A stretch of DNA of 64,000 nucleotides from positions 124,001 to 188,000 of the forward strand of contig NZ_JADYWL010000006.1 in assembly GCF_015864825.1 (NCBI RefSeq), in the 5' to 3' direction. Made by a program: the position numbers and the translations under genes. Positions 9,506-18,393 of the stretch are shown piece after piece. The notes below the pieces were generated by a model. It did not search any database, was not told where the DNA came from, and saw only the letters and a list, made by a program, of their open reading frames with translations. The number at the start of each line of letters is the position of its first letter. The stretch's first letter is position 1. The stretch is from Psychrobacter sp. NZS113 (GTDB lineage Bacteria > Pseudomonadota > Gammaproteobacteria > Pseudomonadales > Moraxellaceae).

Positions 9506-9952
9506 TTATGTACTCACTAACAAGTTTGTACGCACTTTAGCAAAGCATTGACACTAACCCGTCAAAGTATGGTGGCAGCGCTATTTTAACTATCAATATG
9601 ATTGATAAGATTTTTTATTAAATTTAATAGCGATCTCCCTGATCACTAAATAAAAGCCAGTATCTTTCTTACCATTATTTGGTAAGAAGCTACTGGCTTT
9701 TTTGCATCTTCTGTACGTCATATTTTTAGTGCCACTAGGGCATTGATGGTTTATTAATTTAACTGAAATCAATAGTAGCAGTGTTCTAAAGGAGAACAGC
9801 TATACACTAGTTTGCGTATTCATAACACAGATAAACATAGATCTCATCATATCCAAGTATACTAAAGAATAACTATTCGTTAATGAATATCACTTATGAA
9901 CAATTGCTGATAAAATGAACGAATAATGATATAAAGGTATAAGGTAGGTCAA
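9506..9952. other. Intergenic region after the H-NS-like gene
   Basis: Contains the terminator at 9653-9703 and then about 250 bp of AT-rich DNA upstream of a small membrane-protein gene. No repeat copy or RNA gene recognised. Confidence 0.4.
9653..9703 (+). terminator. Rho-independent terminator after the H-NS-like gene
   Basis: Long stem AAAGCCAGTA...CTTACC / GGTAAG...TACTGGCTTT with a short ATTATTT-like loop, followed by a T-run ending near 9703. The flanking A-run would let it work in both directions. Confidence 0.9.
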
Positions 9953-10126
9953 ATGACAGACAGTACAAAAGCAAAAAAATGGATTTCTTTGGGAGTCATT
10001 GCGACGGTCTTGTTGCTTTTCCCTCGACGCAGTAGTCGAAAAACTGATATAAACCCACATAATAATAAAAATACACAACCTGATAGCAATATCAGTAGCA
10101 TTCAAAATACTAATAGCTACAGATGA
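9953..10126 (+). CDS. Small single-pass membrane protein, uncharacterised
   Basis: 57 residues. Residues 1-9 are polar and basic (MTDSTKAKK), residues about 10-24 are one hydrophobic segment (WISLGVIATVLLLFP), then RRSSRK and an Asn/Ser/Gln-rich polar tail. The layout suggests a small inner-membrane protein with the N-terminus or basic cluster on the cytoplasmic side. The start is supported by AAGGTAGGTC upstream. No family is recognised and it may be lineage-specific. Too short for most gene callers' default limits; coding status rests on the ribosome site and the clean membrane-protein pattern. Confidence 0.5.
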   Translation: MTDSTKAKKWISLGVIATVLLLFPRRSSRKTDINPHNNKNTQPDSNISSIQNTNSYR

Positions 10127-10409
10127 ATGAAACAAGTATTAAATTAAGAGTTAAATTCTTTTAATATAAGTTGTTCTGATTATTTATACAGTCATTGGTA
10201 GAATAGCAATCAGTTGAATGGTAGTTAAAAAAACCGAACAATAGAGTTCTCAATTAGAAAACGTTAATTTTAGAGTCTATTAATTACCCCTATCGTTCCA
10301 TCTATATTCGGTTCAATATAATTTGAATACAGGGAAGGGGAGTGAAAGTACTACAAGTCATAGATTAATCAAGACTGACATCGTATCTAATTTATATAGG
10401 AGTGACTAT

Positions 10410-11345
10410 ATGATATCTAAACAGACATTCCCCAAGACTTATCCTCTCATTGATACCCATACTCATTTTGATGCCCCAGTATTTGATAGCGATAGGGATT
10501 TGCTAGTACAGAAAGCTTATGAGAGTGGTATACGTCATCTCGTATTGGTGGGGTATTCATATCAGTATTTTAAGAGGATGTACACTACCGAACACTCATT
10601 AAATAAGCTGGTACCGTTGACTGCTGAAGACACTGATAGCTCAAACCTATCACAAATTGAAGGTCATACCGCATTAGGCTTACATCCCTTTTATATCAAA
10701 GAGCACAGTGAAGATCATCTAAAAAGTATGGCTAGCATGATTGCTAAGCAGCGGCCAATAGCAATCGGTGAGATTGGATTGGATACTTTCACGGAATCCA
10801 TGAAAGAGCCTGAAGTAGTTGCCAAACAAAAACGGTTTTTTAAGGCGCAATTAGACATAGCAGTGGTTCATAAGTTGCCAGTGATGTTGCATATTCGAAA
10901 AGCACATGCAGAAGTACTGGCAATACTGAAGGCACACGATTATGATGCACACAAATTAGGTGGTATCGCTCATAGTTTCAGCGGTGGTGAACAAGAGGCA
11001 AAAGCATTTGTGAAGTTAGGATTTAAGTTAGGTGTTACTGGTCAGATTACCAATCCAAATGCCAAAAAACTGCGCCGCGCCATTCGTGCTGCTGTCGATA
11101 GTCATGGCATAGAATGTTTGGTGATAGAAACAGATTGCCCAGACATGACGCCCATCCAGTGCCAGGTTTCAGATAATAGTTGGCCTGATAAGCAGTCACA
11201 TGACCGTAATGTACCTGCTAACCTGCCATGGGTACTATCAAGCTTAAGTGAGTTGCTCGACGTGTCGCCAGACAGACTTGCTGAGCAATTATGGCACAAC
11301 AGTTGCAGCGCTTTACAAAAGACATGGGATTATCCCTTAGTATAA
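10410..11345 (+). CDS. TatD-family metal-dependent hydrolase
   Basis: Amidohydrolase-fold protein of about 311 residues in the TatD deoxyribonuclease family. Metal ligands are visible in order: HTH in LIDTHTHFD, Glu in AIGEIGLD, His in VMLHIRKAH, His in IAHSFSGG, Asp in VIETDCPDM. Family members cleave DNA from the 3' end or act in RNA and DNA quality control; the exact substrate is uncertain. The ATG at 10410 is chosen because AGGAG lies seven bases upstream; an in-frame TTG at 10323 lacks a ribosome site and would add a non-family leader. It precedes tcdA with a 105-bp gap and may be co-transcribed. Confidence 0.9.
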   Translation: MISKQTFPKTYPLIDTHTHFDAPVFDSDRDLLVQKAYESGIRHLVLVGYSYQYFKRMYTTEHSLNKLVPLTAEDTDSSNLSQIEGHTALGLHPFYIKEHSEDHLKSMASMIAKQRPIAIGEIGLDTFTESMKEPEVVAKQKRFFKAQLDIAVVHKLPVMLHIRKAHAEVLAILKAHDYDAHKLGGIAHSFSGGEQEAKAFVKLGFKLGVTGQITNPNAKKLRRAIRAAVDSHGIECLVIETDCPDMTPIQCQVSDNSWPDKQSHDRNVPANLPWVLSSLSELLDVSPDRLAEQLWHNSCSALQKTWDYPLV

Positions 11346-11450
11346 CCACGCTAATTGTAGGCCATTATTCTTCATTGCTAGCAATTGATATAACCATAAA
11401 TAACCGCAGCATCTATAAACAAGACAATTTAAAAGAGCATTTAATCTGTT

Positions 11451-12341
11451 ATGAATGAAACACAACACTTTGAGCCAACAGAGTCAGAATCAATCACTAC
11501 TGAACATTCTATAGTAGGAGCAGTGGTAGAAGAGGTGATTGAGGAAGATGATCAATATGAACGTCGTTTTCAAGGAACACGAACACTCTATGGCGCCTCA
11601 GCAGTCGACATCTTCGCTGCTTCTCATGTCTATGTTATAGGCGTAGGGGGTGTTGGTTCTTGGGTAGCAGAGGCTCTAGCTCGGACGGCAGTGGGTACTA
11701 TCACATTAATTGATTTGGATATATTGGTTGCCTCTAATGTCAATCGGCAGTTACCAGCACTAGATAGTAATTTTGGTCAAAGTAAAATTGAGGCAATGGC
11801 GAATCGTGTTTATGAAATTAACCCGAAGGTCACGCTCAATTTAATTGATGATTTTTTAACAGTAGAAAATGTGGCAAATTTATTACCAAGTCGTGAGGAT
11901 GCAAAAGCGGCTACGGCTAAAGGCAAACCTATCGTTGTTTTAGATTGTGTAGACGATATGAGCGCTAAGTTGGCCATTGCGCTACATTGTCGTTTTAATA
12001 AGCTAAAACTGGTCTGTGCAGGCGGTGCAGGTGGCAAGATAGACCCAAGCCAAATTAAAGTGAGTGACTTGAAAGACAGCTACCAAGACCCGTTGCTTGC
12101 CAAATTACGTAATAAACTGCGCCATGAAAAAGGCATCAATAGTGCCTTAAAAGAAAAATTCGGTATTAAATGTGTCTATTCGACAGAGCCACCACGGGTA
12201 GATAAAAGCTGTCAAGCTGGCGGGTTACACTGTGGTGGTTACGGCTCAGCAGTTGTTGTCACATCAGTCGTTGCGATGATTATGGTGAGTGAAGCTTTAC
12301 AATTATTAATAAAACAGACGGGCACCAAACAAAGCGTCTGA
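11451..12341 (+). CDS. tcdA: tRNA threonylcarbamoyladenosine dehydratase TcdA (CsdL)
   Basis: E1-like enzyme that uses ATP to cyclise t6A37 of ANN-decoding tRNAs to ct6A. The Rossmann ATP-binding motif GVGGVGSWVAEALAR is near residues 65-80, then DLDILVASNVNRQ, then VLDCVDDM, which are characteristic of the ThiF/MoeB/TcdA group. The end lacks the zinc-type extension of MoeB but keeps the C-terminal GGYGSAVVVTSVV segment with CQAGGLHCGG before it. 296 residues versus about 268 in E. coli, with about 25 extra acidic residues at the N-terminus (TESESITTEH). The stop lies 9 bp before the ATG of the histidine kinase gene. Confidence 0.9.
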   Translation: MNETQHFEPTESESITTEHSIVGAVVEEVIEEDDQYERRFQGTRTLYGASAVDIFAASHVYVIGVGGVGSWVAEALARTAVGTITLIDLDILVASNVNRQLPALDSNFGQSKIEAMANRVYEINPKVTLNLIDDFLTVENVANLLPSREDAKAATAKGKPIVVLDCVDDMSAKLAIALHCRFNKLKLVCAGGAGGKIDPSQIKVSDLKDSYQDPLLAKLRNKLRHEKGINSALKEKFGIKCVYSTEPPRVDKSCQAGGLHCGGYGSAVVVTSVVAMIMVSEALQLLIKQTGTKQSV

Positions 12342-12350
12342 TCTTATTTA

Positions 12351-14177
12351 ATGGAGTCTATTTTGTCTATATCTAACGCACCGAAACACAGCTATCCAGT
12401 AGCAGCGGATGAAGTAGAACGTATCCATAAGCTCAAAAAGTATAAAGTACTAAACGATAATAATGAGCCTGCATTTGATCGACTGGTCAATTTGGCCAAG
12501 CGGTTTTTTGATGTATCCATCATTACTATTAGCTTTATGGATGAAGAGACACAGTATCTAAAATCTGCCTACGGCCTAGACGATGTATGCCAAGTAACAC
12601 GTGAAGTCGCTATTTGCAATTATACGGTGCTGTCTGATGAGGTCTTTGTGGTGCCAGATCTGACAGTAGACAGTCGTTTTAGCCAAAATCCGTTGGTGAC
12701 AGAGCCTCCTTGTTTAAAGTTTTATGCTGGTGCACCAATTATTCTCATTGAAGACAATAAAAGCTATCGTTTAGGCTCTTTGTGCTTGATGGATACAGAG
12801 CCCAAGCATGATTTTGATGAGGAGCAAGCACAGGTATTGGCACAATTTGCAATGATGGCAGCCGATGCTTTGCAGCTCCAGGATAAGCAGCGTGATGCTA
12901 AGCATGCCAATGAGATGAAGTCGAGCTTTCTGGCCAATATGAGTCATGAGATCCGTACGCCGATGAACGGTATCATTGGTATGGTAGAGATGCTAGGGGA
13001 TACCAAACTTAGCAAAGAACAACAGGATTGTGTCGACAACATCAAAGTTTCCAATGAGCATTTGATGGCCATTATTAATGGTATTTTAGACTTATCGAAA
13101 GTTGAATCTGGAAAAATGACGATTGATCATATTCCAGTCAACTTATCTGAATTGTGTAATGAAGTTATCAGCCTCTTCTCTGTGAAAGCACATCAGCGAA
13201 GTTTAGCTTTAGAATATAATTATACTGAGTCGTTATCGCCTTATGTGGAAGGAGACCCAGTACGTATTAAACAAATAATTGCGAATCTCGTTAATAATGC
13301 GATTAAGTTCACTCGTGAAGGGGGTCAAGTCAGTATTAATGTTAAACACGCACCTAATTGTCAGTGTGACGGTATTGAAGAGCATGGTACAGATGAACAG
13401 CACTCTCAAGCAGCAGCCAATAGCACTTTGCATGAAATTACTGTTCACGAGACGAGTACAGACTCTATCTCCTCTGAAGGAATGACGGTATGTATCGAAG
13501 TCACAGATACTGGCGTTGGTATTAAAGAAGAGTCATTAGATGCGATATTTAATGCTTATGACCAAGCGAATCAATTCACACATCGTCTCTATGGTGGTAC
13601 GGGTCTTGGACTATCAGTTTGCAAATCTTTGGTTGATTTGATGGGTGGCCATATTGATGTCAGTAGCGAAGTGGGTGTTGGCACCACTTTTACTGTTTTA
13701 TTGCCTCTACCTACAATTGGTGAAGAGTACTACCAAAAATGGCAAGCAGAAAATGATTTCACTATGATGAAGCCGACGCAAGAGCGTACTGGTCATATAC
13801 TGTTGGTTGAAGATGACACCGTCAATGCGATTATCGCCAAAAAAGCGCTAACCAATAGTGGTCATACTGTGACGCATGTCGCTGATGGGCAGCAAGCCAT
13901 TGAAGCGTTTGCGCTGTCACCTGAGCGCTATGATGTTATCTTGATGGACCATCATATGCCTATTTTAGATGGGGTGCAGGCGACCATTAAATTGCATGAA
14001 ATGTATGATTCACAATCATTACCACCTATTATTGCTTTGACGGCCAACGCGATGGATGGTGAACGCGAAAAATATCTAAAGGTTGGTATGCAAGACTATT
14101 GCACCAAGCCATTTAAGCAAGAGCAGTTGAATGCATTGGTACAGTATTGGTTAATACAAAAACAATCAGCAGAATAG
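12351..14177 (+). CDS. GAF-domain hybrid sensor histidine kinase
   Basis: Soluble hybrid kinase, up to 608 residues. A GAF domain covers about 35-180 ([15 protein letters not shown] ... [11 protein letters not shown]). HisKA has the phosphorylatable His199 in [10 protein letters not shown]. The HATPase domain has the N-box [20 protein letters not shown] and [15 protein letters not shown]-terminal receiver starts at [10 protein letters not shown] with phospho-acceptor Asp533 in VILMDHHMP and Lys in CTKPFK. There are no transmembrane segments, so it senses a cytoplasmic signal. A Ser/His-rich insert sits inside the ATPase domain (about 345-380). The ATG at 12351 has no ribosome site of its own; TTG at 12363 with TGGAG six bases before it may be the true start. 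No cognate regulator is adjacent. Confidence 0.9.
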   Translation: MESILSISNAPKHSYPVAADEVERIHKLKKYKVLNDNNEPAFDRLVNLAKRFFDVSIITISFMDEETQYLKSAYGLDDVCQVTREVAICNYTVLSDEVFVVPDLTVDSRFSQNPLVTEPPCLKFYAGAPIILIEDNKSYRLGSLCLMDTEPKHDFDEEQAQVLAQFAMMAADALQLQDKQRDAKHANEMKSSFLANMSHEIRTPMNGIIGMVEMLGDTKLSKEQQDCVDNIKVSNEHLMAIINGILDLSKVESGKMTIDHIPVNLSELCNEVISLFSVKAHQRSLALEYNYTESLSPYVEGDPVRIKQIIANLVNNAIKFTREGGQVSINVKHAPNCQCDGIEEHGTDEQHSQAAANSTLHEITVHETSTDSISSEGMTVCIEVTDTGVGIKEESLDAIFNAYDQANQFTHRLYGGTGLGLSVCKSLVDLMGGHIDVSSEVGVGTTFTVLLPLPTIGEEYYQKWQAENDFTMMKPTQERTGHILLVEDDTVNAIIAKKALTNSGHTVTHVADGQQAIEAFALSPERYDVILMDHHMPILDGVQATIKLHEMYDSQSLPPIIALTANAMDGEREKYLKVGMQDYCTKPFKQEQLNALVQYWLIQKQSAE

Positions 14178-14237
14178 TTGTGTGAGAAATAACTACTGAG
14201 ATTGCCAAATTATTATTTCTATAATCGTCATAAACAT

Positions 14238-14278
14238 AAAAAAAGCTGAATCCCTCGATTAGGGATTCAGCTTTTTTA
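14238..14278. terminator. Bidirectional terminator between the kinase gene and efp
   Basis: Perfect stem AAAAAGCTGAATCCCT-CGATT-AGGGATTCAGCTTTTT flanked by A-run and T-run, placed between convergent genes. Confidence 0.93.
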
Positions 14279-14324
14279 TTACGTGATCAAAATAATATAA
14301 ATTGCCTATTATTTTTACGTATTA

Positions 14325-14897
14325 TTAGTTGACGCGAGTTTGATAGTCACCAGTACGAGTATCGACACGTACGACTTCACCTTGCTGTACAAATAGAGGT
14401 ACACGTACAACAGCGCCTGTCTCTAGCTTAGCTGGTTTACCACCACCACCTGATGTATCACCACGCACACCAGGATCCGTTTCAGTGATTTGCAATTCAA
14501 CGAAGTTAGGCGGTGTTACTGATAGAGGTGCACCGTTGAATAAAGTGATGGTACATGATGCATTGCTGTTTTCTTTTAGCCATTGTATGGAGTCGCCCAT
14601 CGATGTTTTATCAGCTTGGATCTGCTCAAAACTTTCTGGATCCATAAAATGCCAAAACTCGCCATCGTTATACAGATAGTTCATTTCAGTATCCATCACA
14701 TCAGCAGCTTCTAAGCTGTCACCTGATTTAAATGTCTGTTCCAACACTTTGCCACTACGAAGATTGCGTAGTTTGACGCGGTTAAAGGCTTGGCCTTTAC
14801 CTGGTTTAACAAACTCATTCTCAAGAATAGAACAAGGATTGCCATCGAGCATGACTTTTAGACCAGCTTTAAATTCATTAGTAGAAAAATTTGCCAC
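14325..14897 (-). CDS. efp: Elongation factor P
   Basis: Relieves ribosome stalling at polyproline stretches. 190 residues with the three beta-barrel domains of EF-P (KOW-like 1-65, OB domains 66-190). The modification loop [10 protein letters not shown] places Lys34 at the tip, the residue beta-lysylated by EpmA/EpmB. The C-terminal signature [21 protein letters not shown] is present. The ATG at 14897 follows AGGAGTCTCC-type sequence on the minus strand. The divergent neighbour is epmB, the enzyme making the beta-lysine for this modification; epmA is not in the window. Confidence 0.97.
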   Translation of the reverse strand: MANFSTNEFKAGLKVMLDGNPCSILENEFVKPGKGQAFNRVKLRNLRSGKVLEQTFKSGDSLEAADVMDTEMNYLYNDGEFWHFMDPESFEQIQADKTSMGDSIQWLKENSNASCTITLFNGAPLSVTPPNFVELQITETDPGVRGDTSGGGGKPAKLETGAVVRVPLFVQQGEVVRVDTRTGDYQTRVN

Positions 14898-15064
14898 AGG
14901 AGACTCCTAGGGGTTGTAAATATGATGATAGATAATGGGGTGTGGGGCTTGCTGTATCAAAATCGTTTATTACGCTAAGTGTTTACAAGATCGGTCGTAT
15001 GCTTTGATAGGCGATGCACTAAGAGCGTATAATATCGGCTTTTGGGCACAGGTAACAGGCTGTC

Positions 15065-16072
15065 ATGATAAACCATTTAATCACACAAAAAAACTGGCAA
15101 ACGCAATTAACCGAAGCCATTACTTCTATTGATGAGCTATTAAGTCTCTTGCAGCTTGAATCACTACGTACCAGTGTCTATGTGCCTAAGCATTTTGAGC
15201 TGCGTGTACCGCGAGGTTTTGTGGCAAAAATGACCGTTGGGGATAGTAATGACCCTTTATTGAAGCAAGTATTGCCAGATCAACAGGAGCAAATCAAGGT
15301 AACGGGCTATGTGGCTGACCCCTTACACGAAAATGCTCAAAACCCAGTAAAGGGCATGCTTCACAAATACCAGTCAAGAGTATTACTGACCATTACAGGT
15401 GCTTGTGCCATTCATTGCCGTTATTGCTTTCGTCAACACTTTGACTACAGCGCTAATATGCCCACGGCCGATGCAAAAGAAAATATCATTCGTTATATCA
15501 TGGACCATCCAGAAGTCAATGAGGTGATTTTGAGTGGTGGTGATCCATTGAATGTGACAAATAGGCGTTTGTTTGCATGGCTGGATACGCTAGAGTCGCT
15601 CCCGCAACTGACCACGATTCGACTGCATACTCGCTTACCCTTGGTCATTCCAGCACGTTTAGATGATGCGTTGCTGGCTAGATTGTCTCAAAGTCGCTGC
15701 CATATTGTTATGGTGATTCACTGCAATCATGCGAATGAGATAGATACCTTAACGTCCGAATATTTGCAACGTGCTAGGTCAGCTGGCGTGACTTTGCTAA
15801 ATCAAGCCGTTTTATTAAAAGGCATCAACGATAGTGTTGAGACTCAAACACAACTAAGTCAACGTTTGTTCTCATGTGGGGTGCTACCTTATTACCTGCA
15901 TGTATTAGACAAGGTTGCTGGCGCCGCACATTTTGATAGAGACGAGCGGTCGTCAATCGAGCTTTACTGGTCACTACTGGCCGCATTACCAGGCTATCTC
16001 GTGCCAAAACTGGTAAGAGAGCTACCGAATAAACCTTTTAAGGTGCCAATTAACATTTACAATGTAAATTAA
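15065..16072 (+). CDS. epmB: EF-P beta-lysylation enzyme EpmB (lysine 2,3-aminomutase)
   Basis: Radical SAM, PLP-dependent enzyme that converts (S)-alpha-lysine to (R)-beta-lysine, which EpmA attaches to Lys34 of EF-P. The radical SAM cysteines are Cys114, Cys118 and Cys121 in CAIHCRYCFRQHF. The SAM-binding GGDPL is in EVILSGGDPL, followed by RLHTRLPLVIPARL. The C-terminal part contains YYLHVLDKVAGAAHFD, which holds PLP contacts of the family. 335 residues, typical length. It is divergent from efp with a 167-bp shared promoter region. The ATG at 15065 is preceded only by a weak site. Confidence 0.95.
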   Translation: MINHLITQKNWQTQLTEAITSIDELLSLLQLESLRTSVYVPKHFELRVPRGFVAKMTVGDSNDPLLKQVLPDQQEQIKVTGYVADPLHENAQNPVKGMLHKYQSRVLLTITGACAIHCRYCFRQHFDYSANMPTADAKENIIRYIMDHPEVNEVILSGGDPLNVTNRRLFAWLDTLESLPQLTTIRLHTRLPLVIPARLDDALLARLSQSRCHIVMVIHCNHANEIDTLTSEYLQRARSAGVTLLNQAVLLKGINDSVETQTQLSQRLFSCGVLPYYLHVLDKVAGAAHFDRDERSSIELYWSLLAALPGYLVPKLVRELPNKPFKVPINIYNVN

Positions 16073-16285
16073 TATAGGCACTATAGGATATTAGAAATAG
16101 TAAACAAAGAGTGTTTTATTTGAAGGTTTACGTGCTGACAAATAGGTGTTGGATACCCCAATGACAGCTAAAACTATACTGTCGATTTTTGAGAGTGGCA
16201 GCTACTTTGCATTATTTTGTTATTACGGATGGTATGGCTAAGTAGTCGCCTTCTGCTAAGTTACTCAGAGTTACTAGGAAGAATG

Positions 16286-18040
16286 ATGATAACTTTATCG
16301 GCGTTTCAAGAATACTTATCTTCTGCAGAACCACTACCGCCACTATTGATTCGAGCAGCTAGTGGTCAAGAGCGTTACTTGCTCAAACTATTGGAAAACT
16401 TGCCTTCGCAAACGCAAATACAGCAGGTTGATCAGTTAGAGAAGATACTGACGGTATTACGCGTGGCCAACATAGATGAGCAGCAACGTCTTAAACTGAT
16501 GGTTGCGGTAATAGGTGCTTCAGATAAATTAATTGCTGCATTACGGCAGCATTTTATTTATGAGCTGAAAGCACTTAATAGCGTTCAGCTAGGTTATGTG
16601 AACCAGATAAAGTCACTGTACTATCTCATTATTATGGCCTATGACAGAGTTATACGTTACAAAATATCACTGTTAAACAGCCAACAGAAATACACGGCAA
16701 GTAACGGTTGGCAACGCTATTTCAATGGTGATAAATCTTCATCAACGACACTTGCCATCGCTATTTATCAGACGTTGATGATGTATCAAAGACTCTTGTT
16801 TGCAGAAGCGCTTTGTTATCAAAAACCCTCTTCTTATTTATGGGCCAAAATTAATCAGCTGTATTACCTTGCTTATCAGTATCATGCTACTGAAGTTGAT
16901 TTGAGTAAAGTGATAGATACCCAGCATGCTAATAATATACACCGCTTGTACTGTCAAATTTGCTTACATAGCTTATTAAACGTACGTGCTATGCGTCGTC
17001 CTAATATTTTGTTAGTACAACGTTTATTGTCTGTATGGGCTAAGCATATTATTGCGACAATAGAGCCACAAACTGAGACTCGGATATATGTAGATTTACA
17101 AAGTAACAAGCCGCCTTCTTATCTTACTGCCAATTCTATAATCAATCCATATGAAGATCGCTATCACTGCTTATTTATAGAGTTGGATCCGATGCTTGAG
17201 TATTTTGACTCGCGTAGCCACGCTTTGATTAGAGAAGGCAATGAAGGGCTAGAGAGTTACTTGCTCCAAAACATAGCAATGACGATTCGTTATCGCTATC
17301 TCAAGTTGCCCCTCGCAGCAGCACCAAAACGCCATATAGAGAAAGAGGCTGTTTTGGTTACTGGCTTTAATAATATTCATTATCGTGTGGGTCACTCACA
17401 AAGTTTTGCAAACTTGATTGTCAAAAGTCAATTGCAAGATGAGCATCAACCTCGGTACGATACGGTTAATAAAAAACAAGATAGTAGTGAGATATTAGCC
17501 AGTGAAATATTCGATCGTAATGGTGGTTTGTCACTATTTCGCACGCTGAGAGTATCGGCTAAAGCAAATGAGTCAAATGAAGAGAGCTCAGAGGACAGTT
17601 CCAATAAAGAGAATATAGATGCAGTGACTACTGATGATGCTGCTATGACAGCACCACCCCCATTACATATTATGAGTCTGCTTTTAGTCTGCCGATCTGA
17701 TACAGATACACCGCCTGATTGGTCACTTGGTGTCGTGCGTTGGCTGAATCTTGATACCGAAAATTTAGGAATTGATTGGCAAATACTGGGACATCAGTTG
17801 ATGGCTTGTGGTTTGCGTTTAGAAGGTACAGAAACACGTAGTCAGCATTTTGTACCGGCATTTATCCTTGGTAGGGACGAGAGGCTACAAACTATAGGCA
17901 CGCTAATAGTACCAACGTCTTACTTCCAAACAGACGATAGAGTCATCATGCGTATCAATACCAAACAAACTTTATTACGCTTGGGGAAACGGCTACTGAT
18001 TACGGATGAATTTAGTCAATATGAGGTGGCACAGTTATAA
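16286..18040 (+). CDS. Uncharacterised protein next to a FimX-type gene
   Basis: About 584 residues, no signal peptide or clear membrane segment. The N-terminal 300 residues are alpha-helical and Leu/Tyr/Gln-rich (LLKLLENLPSQTQIQQVDQL, YLIIMAYDRVIRYKISLLNS). A disordered acidic Ser/Glu/Asp/Asn segment lies around residues 430-460. The last 110 residues are beta-rich (WSLGVVRWLNLDTENLGIDW, then short strands to YEVAQL) and could be a divergent PilZ-like barrel, but no clear RxxxR motif is seen, so this is tentative. The start ATG at 16286 is chosen because AGGA lies six bases upstream; the frame is open further 5'. I recall a protein of similar size beside fimX in Pseudomonas. It is likely linked to c-di-GMP or type IV pilus control by position only. 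Confidence 0.7.
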   Translation: MITLSAFQEYLSSAEPLPPLLIRAASGQERYLLKLLENLPSQTQIQQVDQLEKILTVLRVANIDEQQRLKLMVAVIGASDKLIAALRQHFIYELKALNSVQLGYVNQIKSLYYLIIMAYDRVIRYKISLLNSQQKYTASNGWQRYFNGDKSSSTTLAIAIYQTLMMYQRLLFAEALCYQKPSSYLWAKINQLYYLAYQYHATEVDLSKVIDTQHANNIHRLYCQICLHSLLNVRAMRRPNILLVQRLLSVWAKHIIATIEPQTETRIYVDLQSNKPPSYLTANSIINPYEDRYHCLFIELDPMLEYFDSRSHALIREGNEGLESYLLQNIAMTIRYRYLKLPLAAAPKRHIEKEAVLVTGFNNIHYRVGHSQSFANLIVKSQLQDEHQPRYDTVNKKQDSSEILASEIFDRNGGLSLFRTLRVSAKANESNEESSEDSSNKENIDAVTTDDAAMTAPPPLHIMSLLLVCRSDTDTPPDWSLGVVRWLNLDTENLGIDWQILGHQLMACGLRLEGTETRSQHFVPAFILGRDERLQTIGTLIVPTSYFQTDDRVIMRINTKQTLLRLGKRLLITDEFSQYEVAQL

Positions 18041-18393
18041 TATTTTGAGAAAATTTTCAAAAATAGAAAAATAGTGATATAAATACAGAAACGATTAGAC
18101 TTTATTTGGTTGGTTTTGGCTTCAAGAGCTAAAGCAGAGTAGCATGTTGAATAATAATAAGTTAGTCAGCAACCAGTCAAATTATTGTCTATAATGATCG
18201 ATATTATTGCTATCGTTTATATGATCTCTTCGGCACAAAAGCATATAACCTTAATTCCGAAAGCACAGCAGTATCATAAAAAATGTTAAGCCTATTCCCA
18301 TAGGACGCTCTGTACTAAATTGATTTTTAGAACAGGTGTAGAGTATCGACCACAACATATAAAAATAAGATCACAAAGTTTAAAAGGCTTATT
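18041..18393. other. Intergenic region upstream of the FimX-type gene
   Basis: 353 bp, AT-rich. No terminator-like hairpin with T-tract and no repeat copy recognised. It presumably carries the promoter of the FimX-type gene. Confidence 0.4.
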
